NCBI GenBank assembly: GCA_009781855.1
Contig: WQUY01000012.1
Coordinates: forward strand, 1-52,317
Length of the DNA: 52,317 bases
Reading direction: 5' to 3'
Source: Oscillospiraceae bacterium
GTDB lineage: Bacteria; Bacillota; Clostridia; Oscillospirales; Oscillospiraceae
A program made the translations under genes and the position numbers. The notes below the pieces were generated by a model. The model saw nothing but the letters and a program-made list of their open reading frames with translations. It ran no database searches and was not told the DNA's origin. This document shows positions 8,471 through 17,705 of the stretch, piece by piece (position 1 is the stretch's first letter; every line of letters starts with the position of its first letter).

Positions 8471-9841
8471 TCAATTGACAAGCATTTCTCCAACTTGATA
8501 AATATCTCCTGCGCCAACAGTCAGAATAATATCACCATCTCGGGCTATTGCACGTATATCTTCGGTCAACTTAGAAAAATCAGGATAGGAGATCGCATTA
8601 GGAACGGCATCTGCCAGCACAGCTGACGAAATGCTGGTATCGTTTTGCTCCCTTGCAGCGTAAATTGCAGCGAGGAATGTTACGTCTGCCCTAGAAAGCT
8701 CCCTGACGAAATCTGAAAACAAAGCCTTAGTTCGCGTGTAGGTATGCGGCTGAAATGCAAGAATGACGCGATTATAGTCAAGCGATGCTACGGCATCAAG
8801 CAAGGCGTGCAGCTCACTTGGATGGTGAGCGTAATCGTCATACACATCAGCGCCATTGAAACTGCCCTTGTACTCAAATCGTCTGCCAACTCCGTTATAA
8901 CTGCCGAGTCCCTCTTCGATTGCAGCAGCCGGGATCCCTATAGAAGCTGCAGCAGCTGCTGCGGCAAGAGCATTTTTTAGATTATGTGACCCGGGGATGT
9001 TGAGGGTGATTTTGCAAAAAGGTATACCATCATACAAAACATCCATGGATGGATTTCTGCCGGAAGCGTTAATATTTACGCCGCGGATTCTGACGCCCTC
9101 GCCAAATCCGAAAGTGATCAGCTTACGCCCCAGTGGTGCCAAAGCGTCCATAGTGTTTGCATCATCACCATTACAAACAATATGCCCATCGCTTGGCACA
9201 AGGGATGCAAACTTACGGAACGAACTTTTCAATTCTCCGAGGTCTTTAAAGAAGTCAAGATGATCTGCATCAACATTTAATACGACAGCTACAGTTGGGC
9301 TGAAATTATGAAAAGAATTATAATATTCACAAGACTCAACTGCGATAACATCACCCTTGCCTACGCGATAACCAGAACCGAGTATCGGCAGAGTTCCACC
9401 AATCATGATCGTCGGGTCGGTATCGGCGGCGAGTAATATTTGTGCCACCATAGAGGTTGTCGTGGTTTTTCCATGAACGCCGGAAATGCAGATGGCTTCT
9501 TTATATTCGCGCATAATATATCCCCATGCCATTGCGCGTTCGAAAACCGGGATATTCAATGTGCGGGCAGCCTTAATCTCATCATTATCTTCACGCGCAG
9601 CAGCAGTGCGGATGATTGCCCCTGCGCCATCGACATTTTCGGCATGATGGCCGATTTTGACATCGATCCCCATGCGGCGAAGCTTGACGATAACCGGGCT
9701 ATCGCTGACGTCAGAGCCGGTAACATTTATGCCCATGCCATGTAATATCTCAGCGAGTGGAGACATAGAAACGCCGCCGATTCCGACAAGGTGCATACGC
9801 TCCCCACTTTTTAAATGCTGCTCAAATCCGTCCAAATCCAT
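8471..9841 (-). CDS. murC: UDP-N-acetylmuramate--L-alanine ligase
   Basis: A 456-residue Mur ligase catalysing ATP-dependent addition of L-alanine to UDP-MurNAc, the first peptide step of peptidoglycan synthesis in the cytoplasm. The N-terminal Rossmann domain has VGIGGVSMS near 19-27. The ATP loop is GVHGKTTTTS (121-130), and the central and C-terminal domains include FQPHTYTRTK. Length is normal for MurC. MurC is favoured over MurD/E/F because of the GIGGxxMSxLA start and HGKTTT loop. It stands alone on the minus strand, not inside a dcw cluster. The ribosome binding site is weak. Confidence 0.95.
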   Translation of the reverse strand: MDLDGFEQHLKSGERMHLVGIGGVSMSPLAEILHGMGINVTGSDVSDSPVIVKLRRMGIDVKIGHHAENVDGAGAIIRTAAAREDNDEIKAARTLNIPVFERAMAWGYIMREYKEAICISGVHGKTTTTSMVAQILLAADTDPTIMIGGTLPILGSGYRVGKGDVIAVESCEYYNSFHNFSPTVAVVLNVDADHLDFFKDLGELKSSFRKFASLVPSDGHIVCNGDDANTMDALAPLGRKLITFGFGEGVRIRGVNINASGRNPSMDVLYDGIPFCKITLNIPGSHNLKNALAAAAAAASIGIPAAAIEEGLGSYNGVGRRFEYKGSFNGADVYDDYAHHPSELHALLDAVASLDYNRVILAFQPHTYTRTKALFSDFVRELSRADVTFLAAIYAAREQNDTSISSAVLADAVPNAISYPDFSKLTEDIRAIARDGDIILTVGAGDIYQVGEMLVN

Positions 9842-9986
9842 ACAACACCCACTTCTACTATTTGCATTAGCATCGGTTTACGATTATACTATCGTTGGTA
9901 ACAATTTTCAATAGCGAATTTATTTCAAGATGGAGATTAAAATTTCGCCGCATAATTATATTGTATATTGGTATTGAGAGGGTGCT

Positions 9987-11108
9987 ATGACTGAGCCATC
10001 AAACCGACAAGAGCCGACAGAGCCAATCGAACAAATACAGCCAATGGACGTGCCTGAATCGAAAGGCCAGACAGACCCAGTAGAGCCGTCCGGTCACAGC
10101 GCAAGAGATATAAAACGTGACTACAAATCGATATGCAGAAAACTCGGACTGATCATGTGCCTATATTTCGTGTGCAGAATTATTGGTGGAAGCATATCGA
10201 GCGTTATATTTGGACATGCAGATGTGATTGGACACACAGCCGCACACATCTTAGGCATGACGGTTGTTGTCATTTTTGTTTACATCATACCCATGTTGGT
10301 TACGGCACTCATGTTTGGAAGCATGAGTTACTATAACATCCGCAGTGTGCAGTTTCGGAAGCTTTACGAAAAACCGGAGCGGCTTGCCCGTGCGATTGGA
10401 ACATTTCCGGCAATGTACGGACTGGGATACGGCGTTGCCCTGCTGACGTTGCTATTGTCTTTTTTGATTTCACGCGCTACCGGTGGACAGACATTCATTG
10501 AAGACATACTCAGGCCAACAACCATCGAAACAACAACCAGCTTGGGCTCTGCTCTTGTAATGGTTTTTGTGTTGGTGGTCATTGCGCCGATATTCGAAGA
10601 GATTTGGGTCAGAGGCATCATGTATGATGCTTTGAAGCCGTACGGCACAGGCATCGCAATAATAATCAGCTCCATTATTTTTGGGCTTATGCATGGAAGT
10701 CTATATATGCTATTTTACACGACGGCTTTGGGCTTTGCCTTGGGATATGTACGCTACGCGACAAACTCACTGCTCATAGTTACAATACTTCATGCAATGA
10801 TCAATGCGGTCGCTGCTGGCATGTTGTTTATGATGACCATGACGGAAATCACTATGGAAGAAAGCGTAATTGTAAACACAGTGCAAAATGTATATATCCT
10901 AGCAGTTCTGGCGCTCATAATTGTTGGAATAATCGCATTTATTGTAAGAATCCCCACGATTCGGAGATACAAACTTGAAAATTCATGGAACAGCGTAAGC
11001 GGAGGTAGGAAAACAGCTTTGTTTTTCTTTTCGATTCCTGCTATAATCATGCTGGTTCTGGCATTTAATGAGCTGACAAACTATTGGCTAATCAGTTTGA
11101 TTCTGTAA
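9987..11108 (+). CDS. CPBP-family intramembrane metalloprotease
   Basis: A 373-residue polytopic membrane protein. It starts with a 45-residue hydrophilic, Pro/Glu-rich cytoplasmic tail and then has about eight hydrophobic segments. The CPBP (Abi/Rce1-like) motifs are all present: E204-E205-x3-R209 (EEIWVR), FGLMH at 232-236, and H269-x3-N273. An intact active site implies a working intramembrane endopeptidase. Substrates in Firmicutes are usually unknown; peptide or bacteriocin maturation and immunity are known roles in the family. It is followed 48 bases later by an ABC ATPase and permease on the same strand, so it may process or protect against something that transporter exports. Ribosome binding site GAGAGGGTG. 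Confidence 0.9.
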   Translation: MTEPSNRQEPTEPIEQIQPMDVPESKGQTDPVEPSGHSARDIKRDYKSICRKLGLIMCLYFVCRIIGGSISSVIFGHADVIGHTAAHILGMTVVVIFVYIIPMLVTALMFGSMSYYNIRSVQFRKLYEKPERLARAIGTFPAMYGLGYGVALLTLLLSFLISRATGGQTFIEDILRPTTIETTTSLGSALVMVFVLVVIAPIFEEIWVRGIMYDALKPYGTGIAIIISSIIFGLMHGSLYMLFYTTALGFALGYVRYATNSLLIVTILHAMINAVAAGMLFMMTMTEITMEESVIVNTVQNVYILAVLALIIVGIIAFIVRIPTIRRYKLENSWNSVSGGRKTALFFFSIPAIIMLVLAFNELTNYWLISLIL

Positions 11109-11156
11109 AGAGAAAGTACATTTTAAAGCTGACGAGATAAACATAAGGAGCAATCT

Positions 11157-12059
11157 ATGCTTAAAATAAGCGGACTCAAAAAAAGCTATAAAGGCTTTCC
11201 GGTGTTGACAAATCTGAATATGAATATCGAAAAAGGCGATGTATACGGATTCATCGGTACTAACGGCTGCGGAAAAACTACTACTATGAATATTATCTGC
11301 AACATAATACCCAAAGATGAAGGTGAGATAGCATTTGAAAATGAAAATGTCAAGATAGGCTATTTACCGGAATCACCGGCACTTTATGGTTATATGAATG
11401 GCTTTGAATATCTTGATTTTATCGGTGCATGTTGCGAATATGAAGGTGATATCAAGGCTCGGACAACAGAACTTTTGAACCAGACCGGCATGATGACCAG
11501 TGCGTACAGGCAAATAAAAGGCTATTCCAGAGGCATGAATCAGCGCATTGGAATAGCAGCGGCATTGTACCAAAACCCGGATTTGCTGATATTGGATGAA
11601 CCGACCTCGGCGCTTGATCCAGAAGGCAGGGCAGAGGTCATGGAGATAATAAAGCAGTTGGCAGGAGCGGGAGCTACCATAATACTCTGTACACACATAT
11701 TGGCGGATATTGAACGTGTGGCAAACAAAATAGGCATTCTCCGAAATGGCGTCATAGCTGCTGAGGGGACGATTTTGGATGTCAAAAAAAGGTTTGAGGG
11801 AGCAAATGCGATAAATATTAGGTTGCAATATACGCCTGCTGCCACGCATCCTGTTTGCAACATAGAGCAAGTTGAAAGATTCGAAATCTGGCATGGCGGC
11901 GTAACACTCTATGCAAAAAGCGACATCAGTGAAGCGGAGCTCTTCTACAAAGCGATTACCAATCTTGCGCAGCATAAAATCCTGCCGGAATCAGTTGAAA
12001 TAAAACGTCTGACGCTTGAACAAATCTATATCGGAATTAACAACGGCACATTAGTGTAG
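11157..12059 (+). CDS. ABC transporter ATP-binding protein
   Basis: A 300-residue nucleotide-binding subunit of an ABC-2-type exporter. Walker A GTNGCGKTT is at 34-42, the signature is YSRGMNQR in place of LSGGQ, Walker B and D-loop are LLILDEPTSALDP, and the switch His is in CTHI. The C-terminal 80 residues are the variable tail typical of drug, lantibiotic or Na+ exporters. The ATG follows AAGGAG. It is paired with the permease gene that starts 53 bases downstream and follows a CPBP protease. Substrate cannot be told; self-immunity or lipid/drug efflux are typical for this layout. Confidence 0.92.
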   Translation: MLKISGLKKSYKGFPVLTNLNMNIEKGDVYGFIGTNGCGKTTTMNIICNIIPKDEGEIAFENENVKIGYLPESPALYGYMNGFEYLDFIGACCEYEGDIKARTTELLNQTGMMTSAYRQIKGYSRGMNQRIGIAAALYQNPDLLILDEPTSALDPEGRAEVMEIIKQLAGAGATIILCTHILADIERVANKIGILRNGVIAAEGTILDVKKRFEGANAINIRLQYTPAATHPVCNIEQVERFEIWHGGVTLYAKSDISEAELFYKAITNLAQHKILPESVEIKRLTLEQIYIGINNGTLV

Positions 12060-12112
12060 CGCCATCACCTTAAGCTGGCAATCAAACCCCAAATGGAAAG
12101 GATTTGAGCATA

Positions 12113-12952
12113 TTGTCTGTACAAACAAGTGCATGTTTTAAAAAAGAAATTCAGGCCTTTACAAGAACAAAACGCCTGTTAATAATTATTCTGATACTCA
12201 TAGGGTGGGCAATGGTAGCGCCGCTGCTTATCAGAAGTCTGGGCGTTGCAATGGACGTTTTTGCACCTGTATACGATGAATTGGGCATGGACGTATCCGG
12301 GATGTCTGAACTATTTGCCACAAATGTCTCTACAGGCGTCATACCCGCAGTTTCAGACCTCACAACAACAGGGCTGATTGCATTTTTAATTCTCATAAAC
12401 GGCTTTGCAGGCGGAGAGCAGAAGAAACGGTCGATAATGATACCCAAAAGTGCAGGCCTTAGAAGCTTTGGGTACCTTTTTCCAAAATATATAATCTATC
12501 CGCTTACGGCAATTGTTCTGGCAATCATTGCAGCTTTCGTGTCGTGGGGAGCGTCGATAATCGTATTTGAGGTCAATGACATCACAGCACAGGGTGTCTT
12601 TCGGGGCGGAATGCTTGCCGGAGTGAGCCTGATGTTTTATATATGTATGCACCTGACATTGGGAACAGCTACCGGAAAAGCGGGTATGAGTTCGGTGATT
12701 TGTATCGTTGCATCCCTTCTGCTACCCAATCTTTTTGCAGTGTTGGGTGCGCAACAGGTATATAACCCGTTTATGCTCAATATGATGGCCGTCTCAGCTT
12801 TGGCAGATGACGCAATGCATAGACTCATGGCTCAGGAAATTTTTGCGACAGTCCTTGTAGCCCTGATATTGATGGTCATGCTATATTTCGTAGCGCTATT
12901 CGTGCAAAATGCGAAAAAAATCGACAACTCCGGTAACGCAATAAGTTTGTAG
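12113..12952 (+). CDS. ABC-2-type transporter permease
   Basis: A membrane protein of about 280 residues with six predicted hydrophobic segments. The first follows a short basic N-terminus (FTRTKRLLIIILILIGWA), then there is an extracytoplasmic loop of about 60 residues, and the last segment is near 250-270. It matches the ABC-2 permease layout and sits directly after the ATPase gene. The frame opens at a TTG at 12104, but that codon lies one base from the GGAAAGGA ribosome binding site. The TTG at 12113 has a normal 10-base gap and is preferred here. No ATG is available near the N-terminus. Confidence 0.85.
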   Translation: MSVQTSACFKKEIQAFTRTKRLLIIILILIGWAMVAPLLIRSLGVAMDVFAPVYDELGMDVSGMSELFATNVSTGVIPAVSDLTTTGLIAFLILINGFAGGEQKKRSIMIPKSAGLRSFGYLFPKYIIYPLTAIVLAIIAAFVSWGASIIVFEVNDITAQGVFRGGMLAGVSLMFYICMHLTLGTATGKAGMSSVICIVASLLLPNLFAVLGAQQVYNPFMLNMMAVSALADDAMHRLMAQEIFATVLVALILMVMLYFVALFVQNAKKIDNSGNAISL

Positions 12953-12969
12953 GTGCAACACATTCCGGC

Positions 12970-13007
12970 TTATGAAAAACTGCACTGTAAGCTCTTGTTT
13001 TTCATAA
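12970..13007 (+). terminator. Terminator of the CPBP/ABC operon
   Basis: TTATGAAAAAC (12970-12980) and GTTTTTCATAA (12997-13007) form a perfect 11-bp stem 18 bases after the permease stop. The T-rich 3' arm could serve as the U-run. Confidence 0.6.
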
Positions 13008-13101
13008 TGCCCAATAGCCATCAACTGCGAATATCTTGAAAAAATCAGTGCAGTATGATATTATGCGAAAAATATACCTTGCAGCAAAAAGGAAACAACA
13101 G

Positions 13102-14820
13102 ATGAACATTGAAGCACCTTGGCTGAGCGCATACGGAAATGTTCCGCACACTCTGGATTACCCGACCCACTCAATGGTTGGGCAAGTATTTGAATGTGCC
13201 GAAAAATACCCGGACAACATAGCGTATGACTTTTTCGGGTGCACCCAAACCTACCGGGGTCTCGCCAGAGAAATCCGAGCATGTGCAAAAGGACTTCTGG
13301 CCAGTGGTATAGCAAAAGGCGAGCGTGTAACGATATCTATGCCAAACGCCCCGCAATCTGTCATCATGTTTTATGCACTCAACCTGATTGGTGCAGTGGC
13401 AAGTCTTATACACCCACTGTCTTCGGAAGAAGAGCAGGTGCGTTATATCAATGCAAGCCGCAGTGTTGCGGTATTTACTTTGGATCAATTTGCGCAACAA
13501 CTAAAAACGCTGTTGCCGCGGACAACTGCAAAACTGCTTATACTTACAGGGGTTGAGGACGGACTCAAAGGAATAAAGAAACCTTTATACAAGCTGACAA
13601 AAGGCAGAAAGATAAAGCGTTGTCCGACCAATGCAAATCTGCTCAGATTTACAGATCTTATAGTAAGTGGGCGAGACTTTTCCGGAGCAATAGATGCGAG
13701 CATGAAAGATCATGATGTTGCGGCGATACTGTACAGCGGAGGCACCACTGGAACATCAAAAGGCGTAATGCTTACAAACCTGAACATAAACGCACTGGCA
13801 ATGCAAACAGAAGCGGCGGGCGACTGTGTTATGCCGGGTTACAAAATGCTCGCAATACTTCCGATATTCCATGGATTTGGTCTGGGGGTATGCATCCATA
13901 CAGCGCTTATCACCGGATCAACGACAATACTTGTACCGCAGTTTTCCCTGAAAGAATATGCAAAGCTGCTCAAAAAGTATAAACCGCACTACATCGCAGG
14001 AGTACCCACACTGTATGAAGCGTTGCTACGTATGTCGAACATCGAGAACCTGGACATGTCGCAGATGGTGGGCATCTTTTGTGGCGGCGATACACTATCC
14101 ATTGAACTAAAGAAAAAAGTCGATGCATTCTTGAAAAAACATGGCTCAAAAGAACAAATCAGAGAAGGTTATGGGATGACAGAAAGCGTATCTGCAAATT
14201 GTCTGACACCAAGAACATTCCATAAAGAAGGCAGTATCGGAATACCATACCCGGACATGCACATAAAAATAATCAAACCCGGCACGCAGGATAGACTTCC
14301 ATATGGCGAGGAAGGCGAAATCGTTATCTCTGGGCCAACTGTGATGAAAGGTTACGATAATAACGAAGAAGAAACCAACCAAACCCTCCAAAAACACGCC
14401 GATGGTCGGATTTGGCTTCACACGGGCGATTTGGGCATGATGGATGACGAAGGATTTCTGTTTTTTCGTCAGCGCATCAAAAGAATGATTATATCATCCG
14501 GATTTAACGTATACCCGTCACAAGTCGAAAATGTGATTGAAGCGCATGAAAGCATCCAGATTAGCTGTGTGATTGCAGTGCCCGATGATTTCCACATGCA
14601 ACGCATAAAGGCATTCATTGTCCTCAAAGATGGACAGGTGCCAACGGAAGAAATTAAGAAGTCAATAATTGATCATGTCAGAAAAAATGTCACGAAATAT
14701 GCCATGCCTCGCGAATTTGAATACCGCAAAGAACTGCCAAAAACACTGATAGGCAAAGTGGCGTACCTTGCACTTGAAAAGGAAGAACAGGAGAAACGAG
14801 AAAATGCCAAATTGGTTTGA
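13102..14820 (+). CDS. Acyl-CoA synthetase / AMP-dependent ligase
   Basis: A 572-residue ANL-superfamily adenylating enzyme that activates a carboxylic acid as acyl-AMP and then acyl-CoA. The P-loop-like motif LYSGGTTGTSKG is near 210-221, YGMTES near 356, HTGDLG near 440, and the C-terminal catalytic-Lys motif IGKVAYLAL near the end. The ATG at 13102 follows AAAAGGAAA; an upstream in-frame TTG at 13036 has no ribosome binding site. It overlaps gltX by 17 bases, an unusual coupling. Substrate is not readable. A medium/long-chain fatty acid is most likely, but an aromatic acid is conceivable in this organism. Confidence 0.88.
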   Translation: MNIEAPWLSAYGNVPHTLDYPTHSMVGQVFECAEKYPDNIAYDFFGCTQTYRGLAREIRACAKGLLASGIAKGERVTISMPNAPQSVIMFYALNLIGAVASLIHPLSSEEEQVRYINASRSVAVFTLDQFAQQLKTLLPRTTAKLLILTGVEDGLKGIKKPLYKLTKGRKIKRCPTNANLLRFTDLIVSGRDFSGAIDASMKDHDVAAILYSGGTTGTSKGVMLTNLNINALAMQTEAAGDCVMPGYKMLAILPIFHGFGLGVCIHTALITGSTTILVPQFSLKEYAKLLKKYKPHYIAGVPTLYEALLRMSNIENLDMSQMVGIFCGGDTLSIELKKKVDAFLKKHGSKEQIREGYGMTESVSANCLTPRTFHKEGSIGIPYPDMHIKIIKPGTQDRLPYGEEGEIVISGPTVMKGYDNNEEETNQTLQKHADGRIWLHTGDLGMMDDEGFLFFRQRIKRMIISSGFNVYPSQVENVIEAHESIQISCVIAVPDDFHMQRIKAFIVLKDGQVPTEEIKKSIIDHVRKNVTKYAMPREFEYRKELPKTLIGKVAYLALEKEEQEKRENAKLV

Positions 14821-16300
14821 TGATATGGAAAGCAAGATTCCGAAAGGCAAAGTCAGAACACGCTTTGCACCCAGCCCGACAGGATATATGCATGTTGGTG
14901 GGTTGCGCACCGCTTTGTATGCGTATCTGGTCGCGAAAAAAAGCGGAGGCACCTTTATTCTGAGAATTGAGGATACAGATCAAGCTCGGTTTGTCGAGGG
15001 TGCGACTGAAATAATAATCAAGACATTAAGCGACGCTGGAATGAATTATGATGAAGGCCCGGATATTGGCGGGCCGGTCGGCCCATATACCCAGAGTCAG
15101 CGGCGCGAAACTTACTTGCCGTATGCAGAGCTGCTCTGTGAAAAAGGCGCTGCTTACTATTGTTTTTGTGAGCTGGATGAACAGGACGAAACAGAAGACA
15201 GCGCTGAGGCTAAAGAAAGTGCATCCAAATTTCTGATGGAAGATGACCCCTGCCGCAACCTGCCATATGAAGATTCCAAACTAAGGGTTCAGTCGGGAGC
15301 ACCATTTGTCATCCGGATGAAAGCGCCGCGTGATGGAGCAACAACAGTCAGCGACATGGTGTTTGGCGATGTAACAACACAAAACAAAACGCTTGATGAC
15401 ATGGTGCTATTAAAAAGAGATGGAATGCCGACATATAATTTTGCCAATGTTATTGACGACCATCTGATGGGCATTACCCATGTCATGCGCGGCAGCGAGT
15501 ATATCAGCTCAACGCCTAAGTACAACATATTATACGAAGCTTTCGGATGGGAAATACCCCATTACATAACAGTATCTCCAGTGATGCGCGATGCACAGCA
15601 TAAACTGTCAAAACGGCACGGAGATCCGACATATGATGACTTGATTAGTCAGGGATATCTGCCCGAGGCATTGCTCAACTATGTTGCCCTTTTGGGCTGG
15701 AGCCCCGGAGGTGAGCGTGAAATTTTCACGCTTCAAGAAATGCTTGAGGTATTCGAAATCTCAGGAATATCAAAATCACCGGCAATTTTTGACATGGAGA
15801 AGCTAAAGCACTTCAACAGCGAATATATCAGGGCATTGTCAATTGACCAATTTACAAATCTGGCTGAGCCGTACATAAGGCAAACGGTCAGAAATGAGCA
15901 TATTCAAGCAAAAGCAATAGCGCAAATATTGCAGGCACGTTGTGAAAAACTGAGCGATATCCCCGAAAAAGTAGACTTTTTTGACGAGCTTCCACAATAT
16001 GATACAGAACTTTATGTGCACAAAAAATCTAAAACAGACAAAGTCATTTCAAAAGAAATGCTCCTGGCGGCGCTTCCGGTACTCGAATCAATAAATGTTT
16101 GGGATGTTGACAGCATTCACAACACGCTGATAGAATTGGCCGAAAAACTCGAAGTCAAAAACGCAACGCTCATGTGGCCGGTGCGTATAGCGATTTCAGG
16201 GAAAGCAGTAACCCCAGGCGGTGCAATTGAAATATGCTTTATACTGGGTAAAGACGAAACCCTCCGCCGGATAAGCGTTGGGATAGAGAAGCTAACGTAG
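14804..16300 (+). CDS. gltX: Glutamyl-tRNA synthetase
   Basis: A 498-residue class I aminoacyl-tRNA synthetase. The HIGH motif appears as HVGG at 30-33 within APSPTGYMHVGG, and the KMSKS loop as KLSKR near 266. The anticodon-binding alpha-helical C-terminal region is complete. It charges tRNA-Glu, and possibly tRNA-Gln for the amidotransferase route, which is common in Clostridia. The ATG at 14804 follows AGGAG and lies inside the end of the acyl-CoA ligase gene, so translation is probably coupled. Upstream in-frame codons to 14768 lack a ribosome binding site. Confidence 0.95.
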   Translation: MPNWFDDMESKIPKGKVRTRFAPSPTGYMHVGGLRTALYAYLVAKKSGGTFILRIEDTDQARFVEGATEIIIKTLSDAGMNYDEGPDIGGPVGPYTQSQRRETYLPYAELLCEKGAAYYCFCELDEQDETEDSAEAKESASKFLMEDDPCRNLPYEDSKLRVQSGAPFVIRMKAPRDGATTVSDMVFGDVTTQNKTLDDMVLLKRDGMPTYNFANVIDDHLMGITHVMRGSEYISSTPKYNILYEAFGWEIPHYITVSPVMRDAQHKLSKRHGDPTYDDLISQGYLPEALLNYVALLGWSPGGEREIFTLQEMLEVFEISGISKSPAIFDMEKLKHFNSEYIRALSIDQFTNLAEPYIRQTVRNEHIQAKAIAQILQARCEKLSDIPEKVDFFDELPQYDTELYVHKKSKTDKVISKEMLLAALPVLESINVWDVDSIHNTLIELAEKLEVKNATLMWPVRIAISGKAVTPGGAIEICFILGKDETLRRISVGIEKLT

Positions 16301-16330
16301 GCTGTGGGGAGTTTGACTCTCGTCAGCCTA
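16298..16330. repeat. Hairpin repeat family (GTTYGACTCYCG), copy 1
   Basis: TAGGCTG and CAGCCTA enclose a partly paired GGGGAGT/ACTCTCG core starting at the gltX stop codon. The core TTTGACTCTCGTCAGC recurs in variant form at 19494-19515 (minus), 24403-24426 and 41085-41108. It ends immediately before the ribosome binding site of the next gene, so it is unlikely to be a simple terminator. Confidence 0.6.
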
Positions 16331-16346
16331 ACCAGGAGGTAAACCA

Positions 16347-17096
16347 ATGACTCGAACAGTAAAGAATATTGTAATGGTTTTCACGTTGATAGCTGCGATA
16401 TTTCTTGTTATCTTTTGTGTTGAACTTATTATAGTAAATAGGGAAACAACCGAAAATGGGTCTGAACCCACCGTGTCCGCAGATACGCCCGATGAAAATG
16501 GTGAAGATGGGATGTCTGAAGAAAATGGATATTTTGATTCGCTTGAAGACTGGTATCTAAACGGGTTTGGTGAAGAAGATGGAGAATTTGGCGAAATAAT
16601 CATACCTGCACCCAGGGGAGAAACACGATTTGAAATGCCTACGCTTTTAGATGACTTGACACTTATTGCCTATGCGGATGAAGGTTTTTTCAACTTCTTT
16701 GAGGGCGAGTATAACTGGCTTTTCGCATATGCCTCAGAAGGCGAGGCATCGCTTCAGATATCGTTTGACCTCATAACGCATGAAGGAATTAGGGCGCTGG
16801 CCGGACGTGTATTGCTGAGACATCTTGATGATGGTGGACAATCGCGGGTTTTAGGGGAGCGAAATGTAGGTGCCTCAGATATTAGAGGCTATGCAGTGAT
16901 TAGTGAGGCAGAGGACAGGACAATTGAAGCATGGGTACATAGCTTGACCGGAAGCCCGACAGAAGCCATAGCAGTTGTTTTCTTAATCACCTATGAAAAC
17001 GAAGATCAAAGAGAGGCGCTTTTTGAAATTCTTGATACGCTTGAAATAATTTCTGATGACGATGAAGCAGTTGATGACGAAAGCGATGACGAATAA
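16347..17096 (+). CDS. Membrane-anchored extracellular protein of unknown function
   Basis: A 249-residue protein with one N-terminal membrane segment (about 7-28, VMVFTLIAAIFLVIFCVELI) and no clear cleavage site. The outside part is strongly acidic. A Glu/Asp-rich linker (about 33-90) is followed by a compact domain (about 95-232) with alternating strands, and a very acidic tail (EAVDDESDDE). Cys23 lies inside the hydrophobic core but is not in a convincing lipobox. I do not recognise the family. Perfect AGGAGG before the ATG. It is followed by a strong intrinsic terminator. Confidence 0.85.
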   Translation: MTRTVKNIVMVFTLIAAIFLVIFCVELIIVNRETTENGSEPTVSADTPDENGEDGMSEENGYFDSLEDWYLNGFGEEDGEFGEIIIPAPRGETRFEMPTLLDDLTLIAYADEGFFNFFEGEYNWLFAYASEGEASLQISFDLITHEGIRALAGRVLLRHLDDGGQSRVLGERNVGASDIRGYAVISEAEDRTIEAWVHSLTGSPTEAIAVVFLITYENEDQREALFEILDTLEIISDDDEAVDDESDDE

Positions 17097-17101
17097 GGTT
17101 G

Positions 17102-17142
17102 AAAAATGAAACTTGTGTTTGAAAAACTCAAGTTTCATTTTT
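17102..17142 (+). terminator. Intrinsic terminator
   Basis: AAAAATGAAACTTG (17102-17115) pairs perfectly over 14 bp with CAAGTTTCATTTTT (17129-17142), ending in five T. It follows the stop of the preceding gene by six bases. Confidence 0.88.
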
Positions 17143-17208
17143 GGTTAGAATTTGACGCACGTGTTTGACACGTGTTAAAATGCATAGGGTTAGAATTTGA
17201 CGCACGTG
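17143..17208. repeat. 21-bp direct repeat, two copies 45 bp apart
   Basis: A 21-base unit beginning GGTTAGAATTTGACGCACG occurs at 17143-17163 and again at 17188-17208. The second copy ends in the GTG start of the hicA remnant. The intervening DNA has CACGTG-type palindromes. This may be an old operator duplication or the scar of a mobile insertion. Confidence 0.8.
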
Positions 17209-17345
17209 AAAACAAGCGAACTAACCAAGTTAGCGAAAAAGCAAGGTTGCTGTTAAAACGGCATGGCTCGGAACACGATATATGGATAAATCCGAAAACA
17301 GGAACCACTGGAAGAATCCTATCGATTGGTAGCTTAAAACCCTAA
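17206..17345 (+). pseudogene. hicA: HicA-type mRNA interferase remnant, frameshifted
   Basis: From the GTG at 17206 one frame reads VKTSELTKLAKKQGC and then stops (TAA at 17254). The frame one base back continues LLKRHGSEHDIWINPKTG, ending at TAA 17343. RHGSEHDIW-NPKTG is the HicA signature around the catalytic His. A one-base deletion near 17247-17256 breaks the gene. The usual C-terminal residues and any HicB antitoxin are missing. The tail overlaps the end of the convergent ybaB gene. It is read as a decayed toxin gene. Confidence 0.75.
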
Positions 17346-17678
17346 ATTCAACCCGCCAGTCAGTTTGGACATAGACTCGCTCATACTCGTTTCAGCCTTG
17401 CGCAGCGCCTCATTGACAGCCGCAAGAATCAAATCCTGAAGCATTTCAACATCTTCGGGATCGACTGCGTCAGGCTCAATAACAAGCTGTTCCAGCTCAC
17501 GCTTGCCGCTAACAACAGCGGTTACAACGCCGCCGCCGGACTGAGCGGAATAAGTCTTTTCCTCAAGCTCAGTTTGCATCTTCATCATGTCAGCCTGCAG
17601 CTTTTGTGCCTGTTTCATCATGTTCATGTTCATACCGCCGCCGCCATAGCTGCCGCCGCGAAAACCGCCTTTACCCAC
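17334..17678 (-). CDS. ybaB: YbaB/EbfC-family nucleoid-associated protein
   Basis: A 114-residue protein with a Gly-rich lead (GGFRGGSYGGGG), then the MNMMKQAQKLQADMMKMQ helix and the strand-rich core typical of YbaB/EbfC. The family binds DNA as a dimer and is encoded directly after dnaX across most bacteria. Here it starts 27 bases after the dnaX stop. The start is a GTG at 17678 with AAGGAG nine bases before it. The third usual gene of the trio, recR, does not follow; the operon ends at the hicA remnant. Confidence 0.93.
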   Translation of the reverse strand: MGKGGFRGGSYGGGGMNMNMMKQAQKLQADMMKMQTELEEKTYSAQSGGGVVTAVVSGKRELEQLVIEPDAVDPEDVEMLQDLILAAVNEALRKAETSMSESMSKLTGGLNLGF

Positions 17679-17705
17679 TATAACATCTCCTTACTCTTAT
17701 TCAAC

